Below, piece after piece: positions 50,601 through 62,767 of a stretch of 64,000 nt of DNA. The stretch covers positions 496,001 to 560,000 of the forward strand of contig JADLSH010000333.1 of the NCBI GenBank assembly GCA_016169945.1, given 5' to 3'. Position 1 is the first letter of the stretch. Each line of letters begins with the position of its first letter. A model generated the notes under the pieces. The model saw nothing but the letters and a program-made list of their open reading frames with translations, was not told the DNA's origin and searched no databases. The position numbers and the translations under genes were made by a program. This stretch comes from Trachythela sp. YZ-2020. Its lineage: Eukaryota > Cnidaria > Anthozoa > Malacalcyonacea > Clavulariidae.

Positions 50601-50611
50601 CTCGTGCTCGA

Positions 50612-51660
50612 GTGTATTACTTAAGAAATGTGAAATGTTTGTCTACACGTAAGGTAGCAGAGTTGTGTGATGTTTCACGTGGAAGCGTTGTCAGAATAAG
50701 CAGAGAAAAACGTGCCATTCACTCGTTACAAACAAGCAAGAAAACCAAAGGCCGTCCGATAAAACTGACATGCCGACAGATGCGTTTGCTTCTTAGATGC
50801 CTGCGGACTCTGCGTAGTGAAGAAGGCCACTTCTCCGCAAAGCGTGTGATGGAACGAGCTGGAATTGATCAGTCAGAAATTTCGGTTCGGTCAGTGACAC
50901 GATTTCTAAATCAGCATGGTTATTTCTACTTACAAGCGCGGAAAAAGGGTCTGATGAAAAAGGAAGATTTGAAAAAGAGAGTTAAATTCGCGAAATGTTC
51001 CAAAAACAGTTATGCGGACGACTTCTGGACACATCATGTCTCATTCTATTTGGATGGAACTGGATTTGCCCATAAAACAAATCAACTCGATCAAGCACGT
51101 GCGCCAAAAGGAAGGACATGGAGAAAGAAATCAGAGGGCCTTTTACTGGGGTGCACTGGAAAGGGACGTAAGGAAGGGACAGGCGGACGTGTACTGAAAA
51201 TAATGGTTGCAATTAGCTACGGAAAGGGTGTGATTGCGTGTGAGCCATATGAGAAAATGTGTGGAAATTATTTTTCGGATTTCATGGACAGAAACTTTGA
51301 TATCATGTTTCGAATGGCAGACAAAGGAGATAGTCGCATTTGGGTTGAAGATGGAGATCCATCTCAAAACTCGGCCAAGGCTAGAGCAGCCATGTTGCGG
51401 GCACGATGTGAGCTATTAAAACTACCTCCGCGAAGCCCAGATTTAAACCCCATTGAAAATCTATTCAATATGACCTCTCAACTACTAAAAAAAGATGCCA
51501 ATATCGCTCAACATAACAAAAGAAACCTTCGAAGAGTTTAAACAAAGAGTTATAAAAACCATGAAGTCGATTCCAACAGAATATATTAACAATTTAATTA
51601 CATCCATGAATAAACGTTTACATCTTGTCATTGCGAATAAGGGAAATCGCATCAAATACT
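50612..51660 (+). pseudogene. Tc1-like DD34E transposase, copy 1
   Basis: An HTH domain (STRKVAELCDVSRGSVVRIS) and a GRP box precede SFYLDGTGF (first Asp), WVEDGDPSQNSAKARA (second Asp) and SPDLNPIENLF (Glu, 34 residues after the second Asp). At an A7 run near 51490 the reading shifts. The shifted frame continues with ITKETFEEFKQRVIKTM to NKGNRIKY at 51660, the normal C-terminus. The start is displaced by the hAT MITE. Confidence 0.85.
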
Positions 51661-53290
51661 AAACTGAAACTGGACGTTGCCAACAGATCTTTTAGGACAA
51701 TCTTTTTCTCGCGTTTACGTGGGAGGTCTAACCTCTAAGTATAGTGTGATTGCATGATGGTTTTACCTGTAAAAGCGTGCATTGCAATGAACTGAGTTGT
51801 GTATTATAATTTAATATAAAATTAATGTGTAAGTACAGTACAAGTTATAAAAAGCTAAACAGAAAATGCTGTATGTGTTGGTAAAAATATTCAGCTATCT
51901 GTGAAATATTAAAGCAAATTTACTGAAATAAACTATTATAACTTGTCACGCCTTCCTATCGTTACTGTCAGGGACTTCCGGCATTCTCAAACGGAACGAA
52001 TAACCTTGACGATTATCCATTTTGGAAGGGCAGTATTCGCGATTTTTAAGTTTATTGTAAGTACTTTTTAGTTATCATAAAACTGCTAACACATGCCTTC
52101 CTTTTAATATATAAAATATACAGACTATACTTAATAATACAATTTAAATCGTACTTGTTTTGGTTAATCGTCTCATTGCATAAAAAGATTTTAACTATTT
52201 ACTCTTAACATTGCCAGACGAATAACCAAAACAATGTGTTCCTCAACGTTTGTTTTAGGCGCAAACCACTGATGAAAATAGGAAATCAGTATTTCAACAT
52301 AACAAGAATTACTATTTACAATAACCATGGTAGAGCTGTCTTTTAGTCAAAAGTTATCTGTCTAATAAAGTGTTAATCGTATGTTGGTTGTCCGTATCTA
52401 TTAAATAATCACTAAGGATTTCTATTAATAGATACCCTATTAGCGCCTAAAATAGTATTGTTTTTATATGAATCTAATATAATACATTTAACAACTAAAA
52501 CCATGTTAGAATCATAATTGATGTATTCATTATCTCTATCTGTCAAAGTCCCTTATAGTATCAAATACTTTTTATAATGAGATTTATCTTATTACATCAC
52601 AGTATACACAATCCCGGACAAAAACTGTTGTGACACTGCCCGAATATTAAATGAAAGCTTTATCCCCCTTCCCTCCTTCCTCAATGTTGGTAAAAATCGG
52701 CAAATCATCAGGTGAACAGCGACAATATCATGAGTTTGCAACATTGAATAGGGGTAGCAGGGGAAAACCCTATGTGTCGCAAGATTTTTGACGCAGATTG
52801 TAGCTATAAACTACAAGCACATGACAATGTGGCATGGCTTTGTGTAATGCGATCTCTACAACATGTTACATGTATACAACAAGTAAAATGGATCATGTTG
52901 CCATTGTGAATACTTATTCATGGCACATGTTTCTGCTATGAATAAAACTCGAGAAGCAACTATATTTTGTTATTCAATGCTATAGATTACAGATACTAGA
53001 AAGCTGGGTTAATATTTTACTTACACAATAATCAATACTTTGTAACCCCAGTTTGTTTAATCTTCGCTTGGCGAACCCCCCCCCCCGGTCAAAAGTAACC
53101 GCCCCCCGATGTTCAGCAACGAAATTTTTGGCTAACGTACGAAAAATCCTAGATCCGCCCCTGGAGTCTATGTAGTCATAAATACTTAAAACCAGACAAA
53201 TAGATATAGAACGTGCGGTGCCAGTGTGGGTAGAGTATAGCAAATACGGCGGTTGACTGTTGTGTAAAACTACCTGAAAAATACAATAAG
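51661..53290. other. Transposon 3' flank and MITE
   Basis: About 900 bases (to 52567) match 58144-59038, the same flank of the second transposase copy. A MITE (52607-52802) follows. No further gene is seen. Confidence 0.6.
52607..52802. mobile_element. 196-bp MITE, copy 2
   Basis: It is nearly identical to 48001-48196, including GTGAACAGCGACAATATCAT and the terminal GACGCAGATTGTA. Confidence 0.75.
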
Positions 53291-53330
53291 AACTTCGACG
53301 TTTCGAGCGAAGGCCCTTCGTCTGGAAGTT
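53291..53330 (-). ncRNA. Hammerhead-like sequence at PLE 3' end
   Basis: On the minus strand helix I AACTTC/GAAGTT is perfect, helix II is GGGC-CTTC-GCTC, and the cores are CAGACGA (U4 replaced by A) and GAAA, with cleavage triplet GTC. Helix III is only ACGT, a palindrome. It lies downstream of and in the same sense as the PLE endonuclease. The U4 change probably lowers activity. Confidence 0.6.
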
Positions 53331-53585
53331 AGTAGAATGGGTCGGGGAAAAACATGTGCTTTTATAGTGAATACAAAAGCGATCACGTGATAAAAAATAA
53401 ACCAATCAGATGGATTTAATCAAAACAAACTATAAACAAAATATGGAAATCACATGACAAAATATATTAGCATATAAGGAGCAGCGAACAAAGCAAGAAA
53501 GACAGAAAACAAGGAACTATATATGAGAGCGAGGAGGTGAGATATAGAGTATCTGCTGATGGCGCTAGGCATAAACAGATAGGAG

Positions 53586-54190
53586 TTAAATGTAAGAGAG
53601 GCGCTCATTAATGCCGAGAGGATGAATGGTGCCAAGTTGGGAAATGAGACGCATTTCTTGGCTTTTGCGGCTATCATTACTACTAGAAATGGAACACAGA
53701 GCTCGAATTTTCATATCTGAAACACTGTGATTGCCAGTGTTGAAATGTCTGGCAACAAGCTGTTTAGGATCATTGTTTACGACAGCACGACGATGCTCAC
53801 CAAACCTTATCCCTAAATATCTACCAGTTTCACCAATATAGAGCATGCCACATTTACTGCATGAAATACAGTAGATGAGATGAGAGGAGGCGCACGTGAA
53901 ATGGTGCTTAATAGTGTACTTAGATTTTTGTGCCGAAATTGTAGTGGAAGAATTTATATACTTACAGGTCTTACACAGCTTCACACCACAAGGAAACGTG
54001 CCATTATAGGTGACGACGAGTCTTGTGGTAGAGAGCTGTGGACTAGGGTTTCACAGATTTTTTACTATGTCGAAACGAGACTAAGGGATTATCGGTGAAA
54101 ATGGAAGATGTTTCAGGGTCGTTTTTCAAGATATGAAAATTCTTCCTAATGACATCCCTTACTTTGAAATTGAAGGGAAGGTAACCGAGA
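53586..54190 (-). pseudogene. Penelope-like element linker and GIY-YIG endonuclease
   Basis: The frame from 53984 has KLCKTCKYINS, the Cys-rich CISCSKCGMLYIGETGRYLG with the YIG core, RFGEHRRAV and ARHFNTGNHSVSDMKI, ending INERLSYI. Upstream, in a broken frame to about 54190, lie PLE RT-end fragments (a GTFPCG-type motif before CKTC). It is a subfamily different from the 21 kb copies, followed by a hammerhead-like 3' repeat. Confidence 0.8.
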
Positions 54191-55339
54191 ACTAGGGGTA
54201 TATAATCGGATATAACGGATCGGTTATATTAGTATAACAATGTACGGATTTCTTTCAAGCATACATGAAACTGTTAAGTTTAATGAACAGAATTTATTTT
54301 ATAGAGGTTAATATTTCACGACCACCATGGAAAGTCTGGCCGATGCATACTTGATATTTTTCAGTACATGAACAGGTTGCACACTGTTACTGTATTGTTA
54401 AATGTTAAGTTAAATGTTTTAAAACAATACTGAAAATGCATGAGAAACAACACGCAAATTTGCAGTGCACTTGCCACAATTTTGGACACTACACACTTGA
54501 ATTTTTTACCTGCTGCATAAATTTTTCCTTGTCGAAATCTGCCATATATAACCCAGTCTGGTCTCATGATCTCCCCGGGAAAAGCCTAATCAATATAACG
54601 ATCAGAATTCTTCCTTTCATGAGTAATGCTGTCTGCCATTTCATACAGTGAGTTCAAACAGGCTGCATTGCATCTTCATAAATGTTTTAATATTTAATAT
54701 TTCCATCCTTGAAATACCGTTCCATGTTTGTGTGTCAAATTTCACCTCTAGGTGATATTTGGCGTCAGTTAACTGTGGACTAAAACCTTCACGTTTTTAA
54801 AGCTCTATAAAACGGTGTATTAGCGAAAATCACACGGTTTTTAAAACAGAAGTTATAATCGACCAAAGGTACTGAATATATAATTAGTTTACCAATAATT
54901 AAAATGTATCAGATTACTAAGGTTAAAACTCACGGAGATCTGTAAAACAATGTGTTTAGCGATTTATTTGGCATTAGCCAAGACCTGTTTTGTTTGCTGA
55001 ATCGATTGGTGGTATTTTCGTCCGTTTTGGGTGAGGGGCGCCAAAGATACGAGCGCTCAAAATCATCATCCTCTGGAGGATGATATTCGACGGTACCATT
55101 TAGAATATGTTTACTAAAACAACTTTTAAGATTAGTCAATGTTGTATTCATGTATTGACCACCCAGGATGAACTACGCATGTTCAAAAAGCAAGTATGCA
55201 AAATAAACACTTACCCGTTTAAAACGCTTTAAAAGGAAAGTTTCTTTCATATGCTGCAGAGAACAAGTCAAATAATTCATTATAGGATTCATTATAAAAA
55301 GTACATTTCCCCATGATATACTTTTACTTGTGTTATTAT
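54191..55339. other. Stretch without a recognisable gene
   Basis: Short frames only, for example 55151 to 54930 (minus), which I cannot identify. Nothing else stands out. Confidence 0.35.
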
Positions 55340-55657
55340 TTAATTGAATATTGGAGTCATTGATAATCCTTTTACAAATGAATTCATTTGTTGGTTCATT
55401 TTTACAATAAATTGGTTTATTTTATGGACAATAGGTAAGGGATCAGAGATAGCAGAGAAAATTATTCCATTTGTGCTGGATTCGACAGTGTCAATATCAT
55501 TGGTAAAAATATTGCCAATAAGTGTGGCCGTATGTTGTGTGATTCCTGTTGGTCTCAACACACGTGGAATATATGATGACGTAAACAGTTGTTCTAGAAA
55601 TCTGTTAGTGTAATTACAAGATTCTAATTTTAATAGATCAATATTGAAACACTCCAT
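55340..55657 (-). pseudogene. LINE APE endonuclease fragment
   Basis: FNIDLLKLESCNYTNRFLEQ, RPTGITQHTATLIGNIFTND and GIIFSAISDPLPIVH follow the late part of an APE-type endonuclease (DFN, TLIDNIFTN and SDHLP motifs; the last two are altered here to GNIF and SDPLP). Both 5' and 3' parts are missing. Confidence 0.7.
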
Positions 55658-55743
55658 AAGATAGCAAATTTTGTTTTCTTTTGAAATACCCCATAAGATA
55701 GCAAAGATTGTTGTTCAAGCTTTGTGTATTCAGAAAAATCATC

Positions 55744-55816
55744 TGAAATCCCAACAGGAATCGAATCCGTGTCTCCCGATTGCTGGGTGTTTTCCCACTA
55801 GACTATAGGGTTTCAG
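55744..55816 (-). tRNA. tRNA-like sequence, probably pseudogene
   Basis: On the minus strand the A-box-like ATAGTCTAGTGGG and T-arm ACGGATTCGATTCCTGT are recognisable. GAAACCC can pair with GGGATTTC with one bulge or mismatch. The anticodon-type loop AGCAATC lacks T at position 33, so it is unlikely to be a working tRNA; it could be a SINE head. Confidence 0.4.
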
Positions 55817-56667
55817 ATAGCAATGCGATGTTATTGGGAGACCTAGTTCCTACTAATAATATGCGTAGTATTACTTTGTGCTAATATAACATTGAAACGG
55901 GAGAGAGGGGTTTAGCTGTGAATTTGCGCAAATATTTGCAAAAGTAACGTTTTAATCTAAGTGTCCCACCTTTCAATGTCACAGATTGTCAGTTATTTTC
56001 AAGGGCTTGCTGTTTGTATAGTTCCTGTTAAAATTTATGCGCAGTATATTGAGTGTTGTAAATTGAAAATGGACAGATTTGAAAGATTTTTCTAGCATAT
56101 ACTGGTATCATGCATATAAAATTTTATCGTAAAATGCTTTAACATGAGTACTGAAATATATCTACATGCTATTTTGTACGGAGCGTGTGCTTTATTAATA
56201 TGCTATTAATCTATTATGTTTATAGACCATACACACTTGTAATGGAGGGCAATAAGAAACGTGCATTCATACTGTATCTTTATGGCATTTCTGTTAAAAT
56301 GTCGCTATATTTAACATCTATTCACCAGTCTATGTAGTCATAAACACAGCACTATAAAAAATAGTTCTTCATAGCTTGTCAAAACAATACAAATAAGGTA
56401 GGTAAGCACGAATTATGGAAATTCGAAGAATGGAAATTCCATACGTATATTTGTTAATCTATATAATTATAGTCTGATAACCACGAGTAACCATCGTTAG
56501 CATTATTAGAAGAACTTTCGTATATTGATTAGTTACTCGTTGTTTCTTGCGGTTACTATAGTGCAAAAGGGCAGTAGTATACGGATATACTAGTGCCATC
56601 TTGTATAAAATTTGGCAGACATGTTTGTAGTTGTTTTATGACGTTTCAAAGGCATGATGATTGTTAA
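55817..56667. other. Stretch with a diverged repeat
   Basis: 56222-56330 is a diverged copy of 47883-47990 (GGGCAATAAGAAACGTGCAT). No gene is seen. Confidence 0.5.
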
Positions 56668-57330
56668 AAGTGATAACTGAGTTTAACAGTAGCTGTAGCG
56701 TTAGGTTAGCTTATGTTATCTAACGTCAATTTGCAAGATTTTAAAGATATCTCCTATATGTACTCCTTACATAGAATATATGCCGTACCGCAGCTTCAAT
56801 AGTAACAAAGCTTTATGTGTTATTTTATGCACTGTAAATATCGCAGTGTTGGGCCAACACCGAAAAGGTGTACCATTTGTTCCGTTAACACTTCTTTGGT
56901 GTAAGGTAGAAAATTACCCTAATTACACCAAATTTAGTGCAAATTTACCTTATAAACAGTGTAATATCACCTCACTCCCCTGTTATATTACACGTTGCGA
57001 TAGTGTAAATATACACTTATTCAGTGTTAGATATGCCTACACTTGAGAAGTGTAAATCTACACTTACGTTGGTGTATCATAACACCAAGAACATGTCAAC
57101 ATGCACCGATCTGGTGTAATATAAAAACTGCTTTATTGCGTCGTAAATTTACTTTCAAACGGTGTATATTTACCAAACCAGAGTGTTCCAGTCTTCCAGA
57201 CAACACCGCGATGGCGCAAACATACGCCTGGATGGTGTACAAAATGTAGCCACTCATGCAGTGTAAATCTACACTTGACTCGGGGGCGGATCCAAACTGA
57301 TGCGAATGCATCAGTCAAACGAACTGACAT
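56668..57330. repeat. GTGTAAA-rich element, copy 2
   Basis: It matches 33747-34432 closely. Its right end (AACTGACAT) joins directly to a truncated Tc1-like transposase. Confidence 0.8.
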
Positions 57331-58146
57331 GCGATGGAACGAGCTGGAATTCATCAGTCTGAAATTTCGGTTCGGTCAGTGACACGATTTCTAAATCAAC
57401 ATGGTTATTTCTACTTAGTGATCGCGGAAAAAGGGTGTGATGAAAAAGGAAGATTTTATAAAGAGAGTTAAATTCGCGAAATGTTCCAAAAACAGTTATG
57501 CGGACGACTTCTGGACACATCATGTCTCATTCTATTTGGATGGAACTGGATTTGCCCATAAAACAAATCCACTCGATCAAGCACGTGCGCCAAAAGGACG
57601 GACATAGAGAAAGAAATCAGAGGCCCTTTTACTGGGGTGCACTGGAAAGGGACGTAAGGAAGGGACAGGCGGACGTGTACTGAAAATAATGGTTGCAATT
57701 AGCTACGGAAAGGGGGTCATTGCGTGTGAGCCATATGAGAAAATGTGTGGAAATTATTTTTCGGATTTCATAGACAGAAACTTTGATATCTTGTTTCGAA
57801 TGGCAGACAAAGGCGATAGTCGCATTTGGGTTCAAGATGGAGATCCATCTCAAGACTCGGCCAAGGCTAGAGCAGCCATGTTGCGGGCACGATGTGAGCT
57901 ATTAAAACTACCTCCGCGAAGCCCAGATTTAAACCCCATTGAAAATCTATTCAATATGACCTCTCAACTACTAAAAAAAGATGCCAATATCGCTCAACAT
58001 AACAAAAGAAACCTTCGAAGAGTTTAAACAAAGAGTTATAAAAACCATGAAGTCGATTCCAACAGAATGTATTAACAATTTAATTGCATCCATGAATAAA
58101 CGTTTACATCTTGTCATTGCGAATAAGGGAAATCGCATCAAATACT
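57331..58146 (+). pseudogene. Tc1-like DD34E transposase, copy 2, 5'-truncated
   Basis: It is nearly identical to 50846-51660. The HTH part is absent, replaced by the GTGTAAA element. A stop is created near 57607 (ACATAG). The DDE part (MVAISYGKGVIA, WVQDGDPSQ, SPDLNPIENLF) is kept, as is the A7-linked frameshift before the C-terminus seen in copy 1. Confidence 0.8.
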
Positions 58147-59078
58147 AAACTGAAACTGAACGTTGCCAACAGATCTTTTAGGACAATCTTTTTCTCGTGT
58201 GTACGTGGGACTTCTAACCTCTAAGTATAGTGTGATTGCATGATGGTTTTACCTGAAAAAGCGTGCATTGCAATGAACTGAGTTATGTATAATAATTTAA
58301 TATCAAATTAATGTATAAGTACAGTACATGTTATAACAAAGCTAAACAGGAAAATGCCTGTATGTGTTTGTAAAAATATTCAGCTATCTGTGAAATATTA
58401 AAGCTTCAATAAACTATTATAACTTGCACGTCATCCTATCGTTACTGTCATGAACTTCCGGCATTCTCAAGCGGAACAAATAACCTTGACGATTATCCCT
58501 TATAGGGCAGTATTCGCGATTTTTAAGTTTATTGTAAGTACTTTTTTGTTATCATAAAACTGCTAACACATGCCTTCCTTTTAATATATAAAATATACAG
58601 ACTATACTTAATAATACAATTTAAATCGTACTTGTTTTGATTAATTGTGTCACTGCATAAAAATATTTTAACTATTTACTCTTAGCATTGCCAGACGAAT
58701 GACCAAAACAATGTGTTCCTGAACGTTTGTTTTAGGCGCAAACCACTAATGAAAATAGGAAATCAGTATTTCAACATAACAAGAATTACTATTTACAATA
58801 ATCATGGTCTGAGAGATGTCTTTTAATCAAAAGTTATCTGTGTAATAAAGTGTTATTCGTTTGTTGGTTGTCCGTATCACTAATTAACGCTATATATGTC
58901 AATTAAAAATATACTCGTGTAAACTTTGCAGCCACATGCTTGGAAAGTACACAGTTTACACAACTAAAAACCATGTTAGAATCATAATTGATGTATTAAA
59001 TATCTCTATCTGTCAAAGCCCCTTGTAGTATCAAACAAATTGAGGGTTGCTTCGCGTGTGCCTAAAATATATACAAAA
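58147..59078. other. 3' flank of the second transposase copy
   Basis: It matches 51661-52567 over about 890 bases with scattered substitutions and small indels. No gene is seen. Confidence 0.6.
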
Positions 59079-59114
59079 TCTCGACGTTTCGAGCTAAAGC
59101 CCTTCGTCAGGAGA
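59079..59114 (-). ncRNA. Hammerhead ribozyme-like sequence
   Basis: The minus strand has an intact CTGACGA core, helix II GGGC-TTTA-GCTC (with one extra A), GAAA, palindromic ACGT and GTC. Helix I is short (TCTC/GAGA). A perfect 12-bp hairpin GCTTTTATAGC/GCTATAAAAGC lies at 59142-59170, as in PLE terminal repeats. Confidence 0.6.
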
Positions 59115-59194
59115 AATTAGTAGACAGATAAACACATTACATCAGCTTTTATAGCAACGCTATAAAAGCTGTCACGTGAACAAAATATTAACCA

Positions 59195-59815
59195 ATGAAA
59201 ATAAAGTAGTCATAACAATCATAACAAAATAGAATTAATATGTAAAGATATAGCCTGCGTGCAGGCTTCGGCCCGATTATAGGGTCGAAGGCCTGTGCAC
59301 AGGCGTTACACTAACCAAAGCGCTATAAATGTCGTACAAGGGAAGGGAAGAGGGGAGATAGAATAAACGAAGAGCAGGTTGGGCAATGGACGGCAAAAAT
59401 AGTGAAATGTAACATACCATTTCTTTCCGGCACACGCGAAGTAACCCTCAATTTGTTCTATATGTCCGTGGCCGACGCTGAATTAAAGTCTACGATATCC
59501 TTCACGAAGAACAGCGACAATGGTGAATCTCAAGAGCGTACGTCGAGAACTCCGGAAAGAAATGGTATGTTACATTTCACTATTTTTGCCGTCCATTGCC
59601 CAACCTGCTCTTCGTTTATTCGATCTCCCCTCTTCCCTTCCCTTGTACGACATTTATAGCGCTTTGGTTAGTGTAACGCACTGAGCTATACTATATTACT
59701 GGAGGTAGTGCTCGGCATAAAAAAGTGAAGCAAAAAACATGGCGGATATTTGCCTTGCTGACGCCATATATGGTCCCAAATGCCCATGGTAATTACCACT
59801 GACGGGCTCAATTTT
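59195..59815. repeat. Left arm of a 4-kb inverted repeat
   Basis: 59195-59312 and 59680-59815 are inverted copies of 63060-63180 and 62945-63075. The arm is split by a foldback element (59306-59678). The centre of the arm includes GCCTGCGTGCAGGC and GCCTGTGCACAGGC palindromes. Confidence 0.7.
59306..59678. mobile_element. Foldback MITE with 125-bp inverted ends
   Basis: 59306-59431 and 59554-59678 are near-perfect inverted copies (starting CGTTACACTAACCAAAGCGC) around a roughly 120-bp centre. It is inserted into the left arm of the larger inverted repeat, since the right arm at 63 kb lacks it. Confidence 0.8.
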
Positions 59816-60541
59816 GAGCCCGCTACAAATTTTACCCCCCCTGGATTTGGTAAAAAAAATATTTTAGCTCTTTGCACTGTTTGCAGTATTATAAAATTCT
59901 CGTTGTTTACGACTTTTCAACATATTTTTCTGACCTTTGACCATTTGTTCAAAGATTTGCAAGTCGTACACGTTATTCTCATCCTTTAAAGACGGCAAAC
60001 AAATACTAAAACCACTAAAACCTCAAAACTGATGTCTGATGTGGGCAAAGATGATATTTGAAACTAGAGCAAACAGGTATTACAAATTCCGTATGAAAAA
60101 ATTTGTCGAAATACATGCTAGAATATACTTTATTCGAGCCCGGCTTAGAGGCTCTTGTATATGGTACAATTTTGGATTGTGTATGCTTGTATAGTATATT
60201 ATTTGGGCCACAAGTACAGTATTTACAGTGTGGTTCAGGTTGCAGGAAATAGATATATTTAATAATCACAATGTCAATTTCTTCCCTCAAACTCAAAGCA
60301 ATGGAGTGCTTTGTGTTATGTGCCAAATTTACACATAAGCTAAGTGGTGCCATAAGGTCAGGGTGGTGGTGGCAGCTGATCTTGGAAAGGCGATTTCTAC
60401 CTAGATTTCTGGTCAGATTTCTTAGGTTGGGCTGGGGATATACTTTCCATATTTGAAGCAGCACTAGGATTGTAGTTCCTGTGTCTGATAGGTTTTGACT
60501 ATCACTTTGAATGAGCAACATATCCTTAAAAGGCCACTACA

Positions 60542-60983
60542 GCAGGGGCGGCGTGGCTTAAAAATAGGGCCCGGGAAAACTTTCGCTAGAGGTCCACTGC
60601 TCACGTTGGGAGAGTTGGGGGGGATGTCATTTGCTGAGAAGAAAAATAGGATTAAATACAAAATTAAATTTTTGTTCATTACTAGTGATTTATCGCAAAT
60701 ATTTAATGAAGGCCCCAAACTTTATATACATTGTAGACCTTTGCATGCTTGGGCTGGGACATAGCCAGAGCTTTCAAAGGGGGGGAGCCCTGTGGGGATT
60801 AAAGGTAGTTGTGGCTATATGTGGGGCATAATTCCTGATTTTGCAGTAAGTATTAGTACTAAATGTTACCAAAGGGGGGGGGGAGCCGTGGCTCCCTTGG
60901 CTCCCTCCCTGTGCTTGGGGCCCAAAATTGGCAGATTTCCATGGGCCCACCAGGAAATCGTCCCATGGGCCATGCCGCCCCTG
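60542..60983. mobile_element. 442-bp nonautonomous hAT element
   Basis: Ends CAGGGGCGGC and GCCGCCCCTG are inverted. Flanks CACTACAG (60534-60541) and CACTACCG (60984-60991) match in 7 of 8 positions. The interior is G-rich and non-coding. Confidence 0.75.
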
Positions 60984-62749
60984 CACTACCGTAGCTTATA
61001 AACCCTCCACTGCCCCAATAATTTGTAACTTCCCCCAGTCCACCCATAATTCTGGTGTTCCCAGCTTAAAATAGTTTGTTTTTCTCTTGTCCCCCCCCTG
61101 TGAGTCTACTGAAAACTTTACATATTACATAAATACATGGTTGCAGAATTTATCCCAAAATAACACAGTCCTTTCTGTAATTGGTGAAACATGCAACATG
61201 TTTGGAAATCGAAGATACAACAGCGTAATAAATTTTGTTTTATTTTAATTTGACATTTTCAAAGAATAATTACTAATTAGCAGTACTGTAAATAATTTTA
61301 AGAACCAAGCTGTATAATCAAGTTATTATGGTATTATCAGTGGCATACCGAGCAGGGAAGTATAGGGGATGTTAAACCCAAATGAATCTGTCAGTAAGTT
61401 GACCTTGGTCTACCAAAATGAGTAACAGACTAGTAACATAATTTTGCTCTCGCTAGCAACCAACACTACTGACATCAGTTTTTCTTCCTTTTTACCCTGT
61501 GTCATCGGTACATTTTGGAATGGGTACCATTGATAGTAGAAATGTTAGAACACAGTATGCCACTGGGTATTACTATAACTTTGTATCCCAATGGTCTATG
61601 ATTTTGCTGTGCCTGTTCAGCATTTTGATGCCTTGTGTCATTTCTTGTGGTACCTATAACAGATGATACCTGCAAAAGAGAAGAGAATAGTCATACCATA
61701 TTATTATACATCCTTATACCACAATATCATATACATCGATGTTAACTATGCATGATACAATACATGACCTGTTAAAAATACTTTTTGCTCAAATTAGTTA
61801 TTTGTATATCACATTAGTTATTTGTGTATCATTTCTGTAATGGAACTGTAATCTGTAATGTTAATGTTTATAAACAATGGTGTGAGAAAATTGCTTACTT
61901 AGGGGTGCACCAGAACTTAGTTCCAAGTTCTGGCCAGAGCCCCATTCACACATCTCAGATTTGTTTACATTTTTGTATCCAAATAATAACCCATTAGCTT
62001 ACAATGCACCCTACTTTAGCATAATTTTTACCCTGTCTAATGCCAGATGATTATACTTGTCAATGGCAGGGTACAGCATAGTTAATGGATTAATGAACTG
62101 GTAATTATGAGGGCACTTTGAAGATATATTGGGTCATTCCAGAAAAGATCCAGACTCCCACTATGGAGGAATTTCTGCCATTCTGAGGGGAAAGTGGGTA
62201 AATCTATTTTTATTATATAACTAAAAACTATGGTAAAATGTACTAAGTAAGATGTCTGTTTACTAGGGCATCTGTTTAATAGGATATCAATCAATCGAGC
62301 TCATAGCCATAAAACTTAACTATGCAACAGGTAACTGCTGCTACAAAAATACCTGGAAAAACTAGCAAGTTTGCCAAGGACAAGTTGCTTGTCTTAGACT
62401 TAGTTGTCTATATAATCTGTGTTACAAAGCTTATGTATGGCAAGTGTAAGGATTTTGACAATTGGCACCATATATTAACTGTATTTATGAAAGGACTGCA
62501 CGTATAAAAAACAACTTGAAGTATAAAATTAATTATACTATAAAACTTTTAAAACTAATTAAAAACACAAAGGCCCAAGCAACATGGCCAGCTCTGAATA
62601 AAAAAACAAGATTTTATGTACATTACAAGTTTTTTATGTCTGTTTTTAAAATATTTCTATCCAAGTCGACTGAGTTACTGAGTATAATTATATCGAAAGC
62701 CGATCGAGTTGAAAGCTAGAAAATAAATGCAAATCTTACCGGTGAGAAG
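60984..62749. other. Stretch without a recognisable gene
   Basis: AT-rich sequence with only short frames. I see no repeat or RNA gene. Confidence 0.4.
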
Positions 62750-62767
62750 CAATATTCATCCTTTATA

